Source of the DNA: a virus | Length of the DNA: 37,789 nt | Virus record (IMG/VR): IMGVR_UViG_3300042566_001188 | Span: 1-37,789 of that record | Strand: one strand, 5' to 3' | In this document: piece by piece, positions 7,207 to 16,522 of the stretch | Layout: each line of letters starts with the position of its first letter | Numbering within the stretch: the stretch's first letter is position 1 | Translations under genes and position numbers: made by a program | Notes under the pieces: generated by a model | Told to the model about the DNA's origin: nothing | Seen by the model: the letters and a program-made list of their open reading frames with translations, nothing else | Databases searched by the model: none

Positions 7207-8795
7207 GATCTCCCCTCACCTTGGGCATTTCGTCCAGAAACAGTTGTAGGAGAGTCTGAATTATTATTTGTTCTTTCAGAATTGCGTTGTCTGTTTCCCG
7301 CAAAATTTGCTGCTGCATCAGTTGCCTGACGTGATGACATTACAAAAGGCTCATCTCCATCTGCTCTTTGTGGAAGATCAAGCTTTATTCGAGCCTCATT
7401 TGGAGTCATAACTTGAGTTTTTACATAACGCTCAAGAATTTGAGATTGGGCAATTTCATCAGTAAGAGTAAATTCGTTAAACTTAAGTTCAAGAATGTCT
7501 GTTTTTTCTTTAATAATTTTATTCACTACCTTAGCAATATGGTTTTGAGCTGGACGACAAACCTGCTCTTTAAATGTTCTATCTTGTGAAATAGCTGCTG
7601 CAACACCAGAGCTTTCAGATCCACCAATTTTAGACATAGGCATTTGATGGGCAATAAAAATATCGTCACGATTTTGTTTACGATATTCTTTAAAAGATCC
7701 ATCTTGAATGCCATTTTCAACAGCTTCCATTTTAAACTCAACTTTATTTTGATCTGTATCCCCAGGAAGAGGGATGTATAGAGTTCTATGTGACTGAGAC
7801 TTTAAACCAGTTTGTAGGAATCTAAACATCTTGTCTTCTCCATCAGAAGACAATTTAGCACCCTTTAGGGTTACAACATATCTTGGGACAGCTTTATTTT
7901 CAAAATAGTCAATGTTATATTGTGATGCAAGTTGATCTCCAATAAGAGATGGCAAGGCAGCAATAATATCTGGAATTCCATAATACGTGTTTAGTGGAGA
8001 ATATTCTTTATAGTGAATAATTTCGTTTGGACGTGCATCAGCTGTCATTGGGTTTTTATTTTTAGCCCCAAAATTTCTAAAATAAACTACAGAGTTTCCA
8101 ATAATTTGAACGAATCCATCGTGAAGGCGACGCACACGGACCGTGGTTGCTGGAATGTGGCCAAGGTATCCTATTTCTCCAGTTACCGTTCTTCCTATTT
8201 CTAAAAATCCATTTCCTGTAGCTTGAACATCTGTGTAAAACTTTTCCATTGTTTTTGTAAATGAGTCATCATCATTAAGGTTTTCAACCCAATCCTTAAG
8301 TTCAAGTTTCATTCTTTCGATTCTACGACGAGCTCGGTCAACTGCTGCTTGATCATCATTCATTTCAAACCTAAGCATTGTTTTATCTGCAACTTCAAAT
8401 GAGTATCCAAGACCAACTACATTTTCTACCTTTGCATCAATAGCAGCATGATTAGCAAAAGAGGTATCATAAAAGTTAGCTAACTCATACATATTGTATG
8501 GTGGAGTAATTACATCAAACAACCCATATCCATTACGATATACAGTTCCAGGGTTAATGGCTTTTGATGAAGCATCTACGCCCGAAGGTGTTGCATTGGC
8601 TGAATCTAAGTATGCATTAGTTGCAGCGTTAATTGCTTTTGTTACATTCCGTGCAGTTTTTCTACGAAAATTTTGATCAAGTCCAGAATAGTCTTTTAAG
8701 TTTTCCCAAGACTTATTAAAAGGATCTTGAGAAGCAAAAATATTTTCATCTTTTTCTTGAGTGTTTAGTCCAACACTTACATATTCGTTACTCAT
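7197..8795 (-). CDS. Portal protein (PBSX type)
   Basis: The 532-residue product is the dodecameric portal through which DNA enters the capsid. Recognisable stretches include QATGNGFLEIGRTVTGEIGY (wing/stem region), YFENKAVPRYVVTLKG, and FIAHQMPMSKIG followed by a helical stem, as in PBSX/XkdE-type portals. The C terminus is a disordered Asn/Ser/Arg-rich tail. I chose the ATG that overlaps the stop codon of the preceding gene; two further in-frame ATGs lie 9 and 18 nt upstream without better ribosome sites. Portal followed by XkdF-like protease and capsid is the PBSX-like order. Confidence 0.88.
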   Translation of the reverse strand: MSNEYVSVGLNTQEKDENIFASQDPFNKSWENLKDYSGLDQNFRRKTARNVTKAINAATNAYLDSANATPSGVDASSKAINPGTVYRNGYGLFDVITPPYNMYELANFYDTSFANHAAIDAKVENVVGLGYSFEVADKTMLRFEMNDDQAAVDRARRRIERMKLELKDWVENLNDDDSFTKTMEKFYTDVQATGNGFLEIGRTVTGEIGYLGHIPATTVRVRRLHDGFVQIIGNSVVYFRNFGAKNKNPMTADARPNEIIHYKEYSPLNTYYGIPDIIAALPSLIGDQLASQYNIDYFENKAVPRYVVTLKGAKLSSDGEDKMFRFLQTGLKSQSHRTLYIPLPGDTDQNKVEFKMEAVENGIQDGSFKEYRKQNRDDIFIAHQMPMSKIGGSESSGVAAAISQDRTFKEQVCRPAQNHIAKVVNKIIKEKTDILELKFNEFTLTDEIAQSQILERYVKTQVMTPNEARIKLDLPQRADGDEPFVMSSRQATDAAANFAGNRQRNSERTNNNSDSPTTVSGRNAQGEGRSSQ

Positions 8796-9159
8796 CGCTA
8801 CCATACTTATCATAGGTTTGTCGTGCTGCTACCCAAGCTCCATGATCATTCATAGATGGGATTAAGCCACTTTTCATTCTATCTAGTTGTTCTGAATACT
8901 CTTCTTCGCTAATTCTGGTGAGTCCTGGAACAAAAACACATTTTCCTTCACCATCATCTCCGTAGTGAAGGGCTACCTTTTTTAGCTCTGAAATTTTTGA
9001 TATATCTCCACGCTCTGATGGAATGTTTAAAACACTACCACTTCCATCAGTAAACCAATTTCCATCAGACTTTTTATACACATAAAGACCCCAATTGTAG
9101 TCTTTTTCAATTACTTTGCGTCGGACATTGCCAACTTTTTTAAGAATTTCATTATCCAT
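8788..9159 (-). CDS. Conserved phage protein upstream of portal, function unknown
   Basis: The 123-residue product is soluble and mixed alpha/beta; its centre reads DYNWGLYVYKKSDGNWFTDG and GDDGEGKCVFVPG. I do not recognise a family. The gene overlaps the portal start by 8 nt, so the two are translated together, and a head or packaging accessory role is plausible. The start used is an ATG 7 nt after a TATACT hexamer; a GTG 6 nt upstream lies almost on the promoter. No ribosome site is present. Confidence 0.55.
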   Translation of the reverse strand: MDNEILKKVGNVRRKVIEKDYNWGLYVYKKSDGNWFTDGSGSVLNIPSERGDISKISELKKVALHYGDDGEGKCVFVPGLTRISEEEYSEQLDRMKSGLIPSMNDHGAWVAARQTYDKYGSDE

Positions 9160-9166
9160 AACCACA

Positions 9167-9175
9167 AGTATAGCA
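9167..9175 (-). promoter_or_regulatory. Extended -10 promoter, leaderless (pre-portal gene)
   Basis: TGCTATACT on the minus strand ends 7 nt before the ATG of the 123-residue gene, so transcription should begin at or next to the start codon. It overlaps the stop codon region of the 1248-residue gene. Confidence 0.5.
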
Positions 9176-9177
9176 TA

Positions 9178-12100
9178 TTAGACAGGGACACTGACAGATG
9201 TCTGCCAAATTGTATCTGCATATATTTTTACCCTATCTGCATCAAAAATCATTCCTTCTGAATCATCAATAATAATTTTATTAGTTCCAAGGTAAGTCTT
9301 ATAAACTGAGTCTGGGCTTACTCCATATAGGTTAGACGTTCCAATAACTAAAACGCCCTGCCAAGTGAAATTATTTATCCAGTATTGCCAATTAAGGTTG
9401 GATATGCCATCATTTTTAACTTTTAGCCAAGGCCTAGTTAATGCGCTCTGGACCTGTTGTAGGTTGTTAGCTTGATAATATCCAACATTATTAAATAGCA
9501 TTGGGCCAGTTAGGTTAATTCCTCCAAGATACAAGTCAAAATTTAATGCATTTGAAAATGCTATTCCAAGAACTCCCCATTCTTTTATTGTTATAACTGG
9601 CTCTTTAACCAACAGACCGTTCCAAAAATACGATAATCCATCTACATCTAGCCCAGTGCTTTGACTTTTTGCATAAACTCTTGCCCTGTTTCCTTTTTGA
9701 CTATCCGCAACCATGTAAAATTTAATAGTATCGTTTTTATAATTAATTTCAAATATTTCGGTAGGAACTAGTGGGAAATTTTCTTCATCATACCTCATCC
9801 AAAGCTGTGTAGCACTAACACGATAGCTTGAAGATAATTCTTGATTTATAGGAACAGCAATTCCACGATTTATTTGTTTATCAAATTCACCACGAACCTG
9901 TATTCCAGTTTTTCTATCTAAATACAAATAGGGAGTGCTTCCCTTATATATGCTAAATGGATTTTTAGATTTATAGTCAAAATATATTCCAGATCTTTTA
10001 TATGGAAATAGGTTAAGTCCAAAACGAGTTCCAATTGAATTAAAAGAATTTTCGCTTAATGCTTGAGATGCAAACTCTAATTTATTAAGCTTTATTGGCT
10101 TTGTCAATGTGTTCCTTAAATTAAATTCCAAATTAAATACAACAGCCAAGTCATTAAAGTCAACAGATTTTGTAGGATATATTAGTGTGTTGTCGATAAT
10201 TTCAAATCTAGTATTTGCCCATGCTGGATGGTCATCCATGTCTATTATTTTGTTGCTTTTTGGTGTTTCATTTATAGTAAAAGAATCTTGTAATGCATTT
10301 GCTCCCGCATCAATATATTGAAATGTTAAATAACTTCTAATTGAGGCATTGGTTGTGTCATACTGATAAAACTTTTCAGATTTTTCTAACATATCTTGAT
10401 AATCTGACCAACCAGTGTAAAGAATGTTTCCTAGCTGCTCATATGTTCTTTGAACTGGGTTTTTGTATTCATTCTTTAAATCAGAATATGTCCAGCTTTC
10501 TGCAATAGACTCAACCTCTAAAACCTTATCTGGTGATGGATATCCAATATTAAATTGTAAAAAGTCTAGATCATAGAACTCATTTCCAACATCATTGGCT
10601 ACAAATTGTGCAAAATATGATAGTGGCAAATAGTCTTGCCAGTATCCAGAAACACCAATATCTAAAAAGAATTTATCATATGCCTCAACTGGTAGAAGCG
10701 TATAGCTTGCTGTGTGGTCTATAAGAGCAATGGCGTTTGTTTCTTCTATTGCCCCGCTTTCTGACAAATCATCAAATTTAACAATTCCAAGTTCATTAAA
10801 ATAATTTGATATTGATTTATGGTTAAGGTCTGTTGCAAATCCTAAAGAGTATATTTTGCCAGAAAATGAATTTTCTAACTCTTCGTCCCCTGCAACATAA
10901 ATTTTTAAGCCGTTTATATTACCAAAAAAAGCTGAAACATTTCCTCCAAAATGATTTGTCAAATCATCTATATTAATGCCAACTGCAAAAAGTTGATCAG
11001 ACTCAACTGTTTCTGTTGTGTATAAAGTTTCTTCTATTCCATTATAGTTTAGGATATATTGAATTATGTTTCCATTAAATTTTATAACAAAAAAGTCATT
11101 AGTAGAAGGATTGTATATTTTTATTAATGTTTGAGCAAATCCATCTGCAAGTGCACTACCGCCATCATATACTTCTGACCAAGTTAAGGTATTGTAATAT
11201 TCTGCGTCAGCCAATGACGTTTGAGCAGAGTTATATAGTCCTCCATCAATTAACAAAACGCTACTACTAAATACCCCATATATAGATTTAACCCTATTAT
11301 TTAAAATGTTTAAGCTTGGAAAATTAAAATAAGTTCCCAGTCCAGACCAGGTTTCATTTGGTCTAAACGTGACAAATTTATATGGAACTGTAAGACCCGA
11401 AGAAACATCTTGAATTTCTTGATTATCTAAATAAAAACTATTTAATGTTTTTGATCCTAAAGAAATTTCAGGCAATGAATATTCTGGTGTTGTTAGCGAT
11501 GTTGAAGTTGTAACGAGATTATCAAAAGATCCCTGTTGCCATTGTGCAAAAGATGGATAGTTGTAATTTGATGTATAGTCTGCAAACGGATAATCTATAA
11601 AGGCAGAAGATCCTCCGTATGCTGAGTTAATACCTTCGGGAGAAAGAACCCCTTGTCCGTAAACCCACCTCCTTTTAGCAACAATAGTTGGAACTTGATA
11701 TGAATATATTGCAACACAGTCTATCTCTACTGGAGACACATCTTCATAAGCATAGAAACCAAGCCAGTCTTGTGAATCTCCATTAATAAATTCTGAAGGC
11801 AAATCCATACCATCTGTATCAATTGTAATAGATACAACTTCTTCACCATTTAATATCATCGTTGCAGAATTACTAATTACTCTAATTTGAATAAGCATTG
11901 GCCTTACCCATTCACCAACAAAATGTGAAGCAAAGCTATTTCCAATAACTAAAGTTAGAAAACCAGATTCCACATATAAGCCATTAGCTCCAGCAATTGG
12001 TCCAAATATTCTTTTAGGCTCTGCGGTGTTTGAATTTATTCTTGCCCAAAATTCTACTGTATACTCTTTATACCTTCCAACTTCATTTAAAAATCCTTTG

Positions 12101-12924
12101 CCAGGAATTATCAAAGAAGGATTTTGTGATGTGTTTGGTATTAACTTTGTAACTCCAGATGCACCATAAACTAAAGGAATGCTAGTATTTCTTGCAAGCA
12201 AGGCATTATTATTTACTATGTAATATCCCTGGTTTGAAGAAAGTCCATAAGCTGCTGCCGGAACAACTTTGTCTGTTGTATTTATAGCTATTTCAGATGG
12301 AAATACCTGTGGGGTTACACCAAGCGATGTTGTATTAAACTCTTCTGACCATTGGCCCAGAGTAATACCATTTAAATAAAACTGATAATCTGTTGCATTA
12401 GAACCGCCAGATAAATATCCTACTTTAACCACTATTCGTAAATTTGTATATTCGTTTGGAATTTCAAAAGATTTTGAAACAAAACCCCAGCTTTGAAATA
12501 AGGTTGTTTCAAAAGTTTCTAATTTTTGAATAATTAGTGACGTAGTGGTGTCTGTATACTCATACCCAACTGATATTGATTTAGTATATGCACTGTTTGA
12601 ATATAAATATAAACCAACAGAAAATGTTCCAAATTCTGAGTTTAAATCTAAAAAATTAACAAGATCTGGACTAATGCAAACTATTTCACCTTCAGATCCA
12701 ACTGGAACATTTCCTTCTAATAACGTTGTTGTGCTATCTAAAAATGGCTCTGAGCCTATGGTTGATTCTGTTGCTGTTCCGCCAGTAGTAAACCATTGAC
12801 TTTCTATATCTCGCTGGCTTTCTGAAATAAGACTAACATAGTCGGATTGGTCGTCTAATGCCCAAAGCACCAGGGGATGCTCTGCGTATATTTTTTCTGC
12901 ATAAAGATTTGATGGGTTAGACAT
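9178..12924 (-). CDS. Large LamG-like minor structural protein
   Basis: This 1248-residue protein starts NLYAEKIYAEHPLVLWALDD and consists of several beta-sandwich segments of LamG/concanavalin A type. Examples are YTVEFWARINS near residue 290, followed by IRVISNSATMILNGEEV, and repeated forms of the FYLNGITLG kind. Such domains bind glycans, and similar giant proteins occur in actinophage virions as minor tail or appendage proteins. There is no signal peptide or membrane span. It sits between the reductase and the portal module rather than with the tail genes. The ATG lies 9 nt after a TATAAT hexamer without a ribosome site. Family-level assignment is by sequence style; the exact structural role is inferred. 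Confidence 0.6.
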   Translation of the reverse strand: MSNPSNLYAEKIYAEHPLVLWALDDQSDYVSLISESQRDIESQWFTTGGTATESTIGSEPFLDSTTTLLEGNVPVGSEGEIVCISPDLVNFLDLNSEFGTFSVGLYLYSNSAYTKSISVGYEYTDTTTSLIIQKLETFETTLFQSWGFVSKSFEIPNEYTNLRIVVKVGYLSGGSNATDYQFYLNGITLGQWSEEFNTTSLGVTPQVFPSEIAINTTDKVVPAAAYGLSSNQGYYIVNNNALLARNTSIPLVYGASGVTKLIPNTSQNPSLIIPGKGFLNEVGRYKEYTVEFWARINSNTAEPKRIFGPIAGANGLYVESGFLTLVIGNSFASHFVGEWVRPMLIQIRVISNSATMILNGEEVVSITIDTDGMDLPSEFINGDSQDWLGFYAYEDVSPVEIDCVAIYSYQVPTIVAKRRWVYGQGVLSPEGINSAYGGSSAFIDYPFADYTSNYNYPSFAQWQQGSFDNLVTTSTSLTTPEYSLPEISLGSKTLNSFYLDNQEIQDVSSGLTVPYKFVTFRPNETWSGLGTYFNFPSLNILNNRVKSIYGVFSSSVLLIDGGLYNSAQTSLADAEYYNTLTWSEVYDGGSALADGFAQTLIKIYNPSTNDFFVIKFNGNIIQYILNYNGIEETLYTTETVESDQLFAVGINIDDLTNHFGGNVSAFFGNINGLKIYVAGDEELENSFSGKIYSLGFATDLNHKSISNYFNELGIVKFDDLSESGAIEETNAIALIDHTASYTLLPVEAYDKFFLDIGVSGYWQDYLPLSYFAQFVANDVGNEFYDLDFLQFNIGYPSPDKVLEVESIAESWTYSDLKNEYKNPVQRTYEQLGNILYTGWSDYQDMLEKSEKFYQYDTTNASIRSYLTFQYIDAGANALQDSFTINETPKSNKIIDMDDHPAWANTRFEIIDNTLIYPTKSVDFNDLAVVFNLEFNLRNTLTKPIKLNKLEFASQALSENSFNSIGTRFGLNLFPYKRSGIYFDYKSKNPFSIYKGSTPYLYLDRKTGIQVRGEFDKQINRGIAVPINQELSSSYRVSATQLWMRYDEENFPLVPTEIFEINYKNDTIKFYMVADSQKGNRARVYAKSQSTGLDVDGLSYFWNGLLVKEPVITIKEWGVLGIAFSNALNFDLYLGGINLTGPMLFNNVGYYQANNLQQVQSALTRPWLKVKNDGISNLNWQYWINNFTWQGVLVIGTSNLYGVSPDSVYKTYLGTNKIIIDDSEGMIFDADRVKIYADTIWQTSVSVPV

Positions 12925-12933
12925 GATAACCCT

Positions 12934-12942
12934 ATTATAGCA
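12934..12942 (-). promoter_or_regulatory. Extended -10 promoter, near-leaderless (LamG-like gene)
   Basis: TGCTATAAT on the minus strand ends 9 nt before the ATG of the 1248-residue gene, in the 27-nt gap after the reductase gene. Confidence 0.62.
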
Positions 12943-12951
12943 GGATGGGGA

Positions 12952-14985
12952 TTAATATAATTTAATCTCGCAGGCATCTGTAGAGCAATAAGATTCTCCC
13001 TCAGCCTCAAGATTTTCTACTCCATCATAAATAGCAGACCAATCAATTTTACCAATTTTACCCACATGAGAATTATATTCTTCACGAGTAATTTCGGTAT
13101 AAGGTTGTTGAGGATAAGTCTTATTTCCCATGGGAAGGAATGAGACTGCCTTTAGCTGTCCTTCATACATATTGAGGGCTGGAGCAATAAACTTTGTTTC
13201 TTCTTGTTTATCAAATGAAAGTGTTACAGAAACACCATTATCTGACCAGTATTTTTGAGCAGTTGCTGCTAAACCAATTTTTTCAAATAAGCTAACTTCT
13301 TTTTCAGAACGCTTGTGTCCTGATGCTATTGGAAAATATACTACTGAAGTATTTGCTGAGACTAGATCATCTTCAATTTTATATCCCGCTGCTTTAAATA
13401 AATGTAGCATAGGATCTGTATTACCAAAACGAATAGCACGAAGGTAAAACTCACCACCAGGGCCCCAGTGAACTCCAGGAGTAGCACCAGAAAGAAGTGA
13501 TACAGAGCCTGATGGCTTAACTGTTGTTACACGAATTGATTCACGAACACATAACCACTCAGAATACTCATGGTCATAGTGACGAATCTTTTGATATCCC
13601 TCATCCATCCATTCACGAACAGCTGGAAGTCCATTCTCATCTGCAAATGATGCAATGCCAGTAAGAGATGTTCCAATTCTGCGGTTACGTTGCATAATAC
13701 CGTTTGTTTGTTGCCAATGTGTTGGAAGAAGAGTTACAGTCTTACCGTATAGGTAGGCAAACTTTAATGTCTTAAGAAAGTCTTCTTTAGATTCATGGCG
13801 ATTTAAATGCACTTCTACAAGTGTGCATAATTCATATGACTCTAGCGGTTGCTCTGCACAAGGATTAAACCCCATAACTCTAGAATCTTTTCCATCTGCA
13901 GGATCTGCAAGACGACCAAAATTTCTAGCTACATCAAGCCAAATAAAACCTGGCTCACCATTATCTGAAATTAAATCTACATAATCTTCATACTTTGTTC
14001 CAACCTCAGCAGCAATAGAGTTGTTACTCATCCAAGCCCATCCTGGTTTTTCTGAATCATAAGAATTTCTTTCTGGAAATGCTTCTGGATTTTTAAGATT
14101 AATAAATGTTTCATCTCCCGAGGCTCCAAGGGCAAGAGTAGCAGACCTACGAACATTTCCTGAAACAACACAGGTTCCAATAAGATTAACTATATCAACA
14201 ATAGCCCTAGAATCAAGCGTCTCTCCAGCTCTAGAGCCAATAACATGATTTATCCTGTCATGTAGCGCAATAAGTGGTGCTGGACCGCTAGCAACGCCAC
14301 CAAAGCCTTTAATTGGTGCTCCTAGTGGACGGATAAGGTCATAGTTAAACTTTTGAATAGATTGGTTTGGACGAAGATATGAGTTTAATAGCATTCTAAC
14401 TGAATCTACCCATCCTTCACGAGTATCTGGTATTTCCCAAATATTTTCTGGTTCTGTTGGTTCATAAATTGGCATATTTTTATCTTGACCAATAGTATCG
14501 AATCCTACACCTATACCTAACATTAAAGCATCCATTACCCAAGCAAAAAGGGCGCCTGGGTCATTGCGATCAATATCACGAGTAGATACCATTGCACAAT
14601 TTTGAAGGGATGCAGAGTTACGCTTTTCCATAGTCATAGGAGTTCCAAATGCCCATAGTCCACGTCCTGGTGGTGTCCACTTTAGTTCAAACATTCTCTG
14701 AAAAGCTTCCTGGGCAGACTTTTGTGCCTTATTGTCGTTCCATGGTAAACGATTATCTTTAGCATGATTTTTTTGAACCGAATACATGCCTTCAATTACA
14801 CGACGACAAACTTCGTGCCAGCGTTCTTTTGTTCCGTCTTCTTTCATTCTAGAATACGTCCTAATGAAGGTAATTTCCCCCAAAGAGTTAGACCCTGCAT
14901 CTGAAAAACCAAAAGGTGCTGGGGTTAGTGAGTATTTTGTTACAAAATCCTCTGATAGACGAAATGAAAATACGCTTTCTGACAT
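12952..14985 (-). CDS. nrdJ: Adenosylcobalamin-dependent ribonucleoside-triphosphate reductase (class II)
   Basis: The enzyme converts ribonucleoside triphosphates to deoxyribonucleotides with a coenzyme B12-generated thiyl radical, supplying dNTPs for phage replication in the cytoplasm. The 677 residues match the monomeric Lactobacillus leichmannii type. The active site NPCAE gives radical Cys376 and Glu378; Cys130 and Cys387 form the redox pair, and the 11-residue spacing from Cys376 to Cys387 equals that of Cys408 and Cys419 in the model enzyme. PSGSVS (491-496) contributes to the active site, and the C-terminal CSTDAC (667-672) is the swinging thiol pair. It is somewhat shorter than the 739-residue model but complete at both ends. 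A ribosome site (GAAGGG) precedes the ATG. Confidence 0.93.
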   Translation of the reverse strand: MSESVFSFRLSEDFVTKYSLTPAPFGFSDAGSNSLGEITFIRTYSRMKEDGTKERWHEVCRRVIEGMYSVQKNHAKDNRLPWNDNKAQKSAQEAFQRMFELKWTPPGRGLWAFGTPMTMEKRNSASLQNCAMVSTRDIDRNDPGALFAWVMDALMLGIGVGFDTIGQDKNMPIYEPTEPENIWEIPDTREGWVDSVRMLLNSYLRPNQSIQKFNYDLIRPLGAPIKGFGGVASGPAPLIALHDRINHVIGSRAGETLDSRAIVDIVNLIGTCVVSGNVRRSATLALGASGDETFINLKNPEAFPERNSYDSEKPGWAWMSNNSIAAEVGTKYEDYVDLISDNGEPGFIWLDVARNFGRLADPADGKDSRVMGFNPCAEQPLESYELCTLVEVHLNRHESKEDFLKTLKFAYLYGKTVTLLPTHWQQTNGIMQRNRRIGTSLTGIASFADENGLPAVREWMDEGYQKIRHYDHEYSEWLCVRESIRVTTVKPSGSVSLLSGATPGVHWGPGGEFYLRAIRFGNTDPMLHLFKAAGYKIEDDLVSANTSVVYFPIASGHKRSEKEVSLFEKIGLAATAQKYWSDNGVSVTLSFDKQEETKFIAPALNMYEGQLKAVSFLPMGNKTYPQQPYTEITREEYNSHVGKIGKIDWSAIYDGVENLEAEGESYCSTDACEIKLY

Positions 14986-15045
14986 TTATTATTTACCCTT
15001 CATAGAAAAATTAACCAGTGCTTCCTATTTTACGAAGCAGTCTAA

Positions 15046-15054
15046 AGTATATCA
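15046..15054 (-). promoter_or_regulatory. Extended -10 promoter for the reductase gene
   Basis: TGATATACT on the minus strand gives a leader of roughly 55 nt before the nrdJ ATG. That is too short for a cobalamin riboswitch, and the rest of the divergent 232-nt spacer shows none. The spacer otherwise holds a plus-strand promoter and AT-rich sequence. Confidence 0.5.
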
Positions 15055-15202
15055 TAAGTTTAAAAATAAAAACACGCTTATTTAAAAGAGATAAAGGTTT
15101 TCTTTAGGGTTAGAGCTTTATGATTTTTGTGTCTCTGGTATTGTTTTTGGGGTGGGGTATAGGACAAAAAACAAACAAATGAATTCAAGATTTCTTAAAC
15201 TG

Positions 15203-15211
15203 TGATATAAT
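15203..15211 (+). promoter_or_regulatory. Extended -10 promoter, leaderless (plus-strand oxygenase)
   Basis: TGATATAAT on the plus strand ends 6 nt before the ATG of the oxygenase gene, so the predicted transcript starts at the A of the start codon. Confidence 0.65.
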
Positions 15212-15217
15212 AAAATC

Positions 15218-15895
15218 ATGTTTACAGATAACCCTAATATAACAAAGCTAGATGAAAAAATATTTTTATATAAAAATTTCATTCCTAGAGAAAAGGTAAA
15301 TGAAATCAATGAGTATATATTTAAAAAGGTATCTGTTAGTCACTATTTTGACGAAATTCAATTTGGACTAACACCAGCTACTTTTGAGCTACATGAAGTA
15401 TGGGAAAGCATTTCAGAGCTGCTTTATCCCGAGTATGTCATACACCCAATACTAAGTCTTTTACATTTTAAAGAAGATAAAGAAATGCTTCCACATTGTG
15501 ATAGTCCTGGAGAAGGAAATCATGAATCATTGACCGTCCCAGACCTTTGGGCAACATGTTGCTTATTGAGTTGGGGAGCCATTGTTTATTTTGGAGATTT
15601 TACTGGTGGAGAAGTATATTATCCTAAACAAGGAATAGAAATTGCAGTAGAGCCTGGTGATCTTGTAATTCATGGTGCGCTTGATGATTGTCTTCATGGT
15701 GTAAAGAAAGTATTATCTGGTAACAGATATGCGTTTTCTACATTTTCTCTTCCTGCAGACAAAAATCCAGGAACTTTTAGTAACTACAAAACCCCAGAAT
15801 ATTATGAAGATGTAAAAAATTTAATGAGCTGGCTAACTCCATTAAAGCCTAATGAAAATATACTAAAAATGGAACTTCCAGGAACTATTTACTAA
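15218..15895 (+). CDS. 2-oxoglutarate/Fe(II)-dependent dioxygenase
   Basis: The double-stranded beta-helix core carries the iron ligands His93 and Asp95 (LPHCDSPG) and His160 (DDCLHGVK). Arg170, ten residues after the distal His, should bind 2-oxoglutarate. The strand motif FTGGEVYYP and the turn EPGDLVIHG are typical of the prolyl 4-hydroxylase-like group. The 225 residues are a normal single-domain length. It is the only plus-strand member of the oxygenase island and faces the minus-strand cluster. The substrate is unknown: protein side chains, small molecules and nucleobases are all possible for this superfamily. The start follows a promoter with no room for a leader. Confidence 0.82.
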   Translation: MFTDNPNITKLDEKIFLYKNFIPREKVNEINEYIFKKVSVSHYFDEIQFGLTPATFELHEVWESISELLYPEYVIHPILSLLHFKEDKEMLPHCDSPGEGNHESLTVPDLWATCCLLSWGAIVYFGDFTGGEVYYPKQGIEIAVEPGDLVIHGALDDCLHGVKKVLSGNRYAFSTFSLPADKNPGTFSNYKTPEYYEDVKNLMSWLTPLKPNENILKMELPGTIY

Positions 15896-15902
15896 AAGTA
15901 AT

Positions 15903-16520
15903 TTAGGCTTTTTGTTTTTTCCAAAATCCAGGAGATATGTATTTATTTCCATTTTTTATAGTATTAGAAGAATGAAAATATGGCTTTTGTGATGGAAAAA
16001 TAATTATTGATCCAGCTGTAGGTTTAACTATTATGTTTTGTTCTGGAAATTCTATTTCTCCACCTTCATAGTCATCATTAATATATCCAACAACAGAAAT
16101 TGTTTCTAATCCATTTTCATCATATGAATCAACATGTTTTCCCATATTAGCTCCTTTATCATATTTTGATATAGATAATGGAGATAAAAAGCCAATTTCT
16201 AAATTATTCTTTTTTGCATAATCGTAAGAGCAGGCCTTAATTGCAGTTTCAACGTCTAAAACTATTTGAACCAGATCTAGGTATAGTGGGGAATCTGAAT
16301 CTGCTCTTAAAGAATCTACTACACGTTTTTGCATTCCAAAAGTATTATTTTCGTCAGGTCCCCAAGTTTTCCACCTTGTGATTAAGTATTCATTTTCTTT
16401 TTCAGGGTCAGTTAGCTCGTCAAGTTTTTCAATTCTTTCAATTAATGTCTCGTGGTTAGACATAGCTTTTTCATAATAAAAAATATTTTTTTCTAAAACC
16501 GTAAGTTTGCTATTAGTCAT
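15903..16520 (-). CDS. 2-oxoglutarate/Fe(II)-dependent dioxygenase
   Basis: His129 and Asp131 (GKHVDSYD) and His183 (YFHSSN) form the iron triad. The 2-oxoglutarate anchor ten residues after the distal His is Lys193, as in prolyl 4-hydroxylases, rather than Arg. INDDYEGGEIEFPEQ is the family's core strand pair. I chose the ATG 2 nt after the stop of the upstream oxygenase gene; a GTG 15 nt earlier would overlap that gene's end. The 205-residue product is encoded last in the cluster. It is clearly diverged from its neighbours, so it is not a recent duplicate. Confidence 0.82.
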   Translation of the reverse strand: MTNSKLTVLEKNIFYYEKAMSNHETLIERIEKLDELTDPEKENEYLITRWKTWGPDENNTFGMQKRVVDSLRADSDSPLYLDLVQIVLDVETAIKACSYDYAKKNNLEIGFLSPLSISKYDKGANMGKHVDSYDENGLETISVVGYINDDYEGGEIEFPEQNIIVKPTAGSIIIFPSQKPYFHSSNTIKNGNKYISPGFWKKQKA

Positions 16521-16522
16521 AT

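Noticed and set aside
7197-15000. Terminase large subunit
   Set aside because: No protein in the window shows Walker A/B ATPase and nuclease motifs of terminases; the portal is preceded only by a small gene and the LamG-like gene.
15149-15157. GGGGTGGGG as a G-quadruplex or shared element with 35321-35334
   Set aside because: Only two G-runs are present at each place, too few for a quadruplex, and the flanks differ.
14986-15217. Cobalamin riboswitch for the B12-dependent reductase
   Set aside because: The predicted leader is about 55 nt and the spacer lacks a B12-box-like element or multi-helix structure; a riboswitch needs far more room.
15892-15920. Terminator after the plus-strand oxygenase
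   Set aside because: CTAAA/TTTAG is only a 5-bp AT-rich stem overlapping the stop codon; the following T-run lies within the convergent gene, so I do not list it as a feature.
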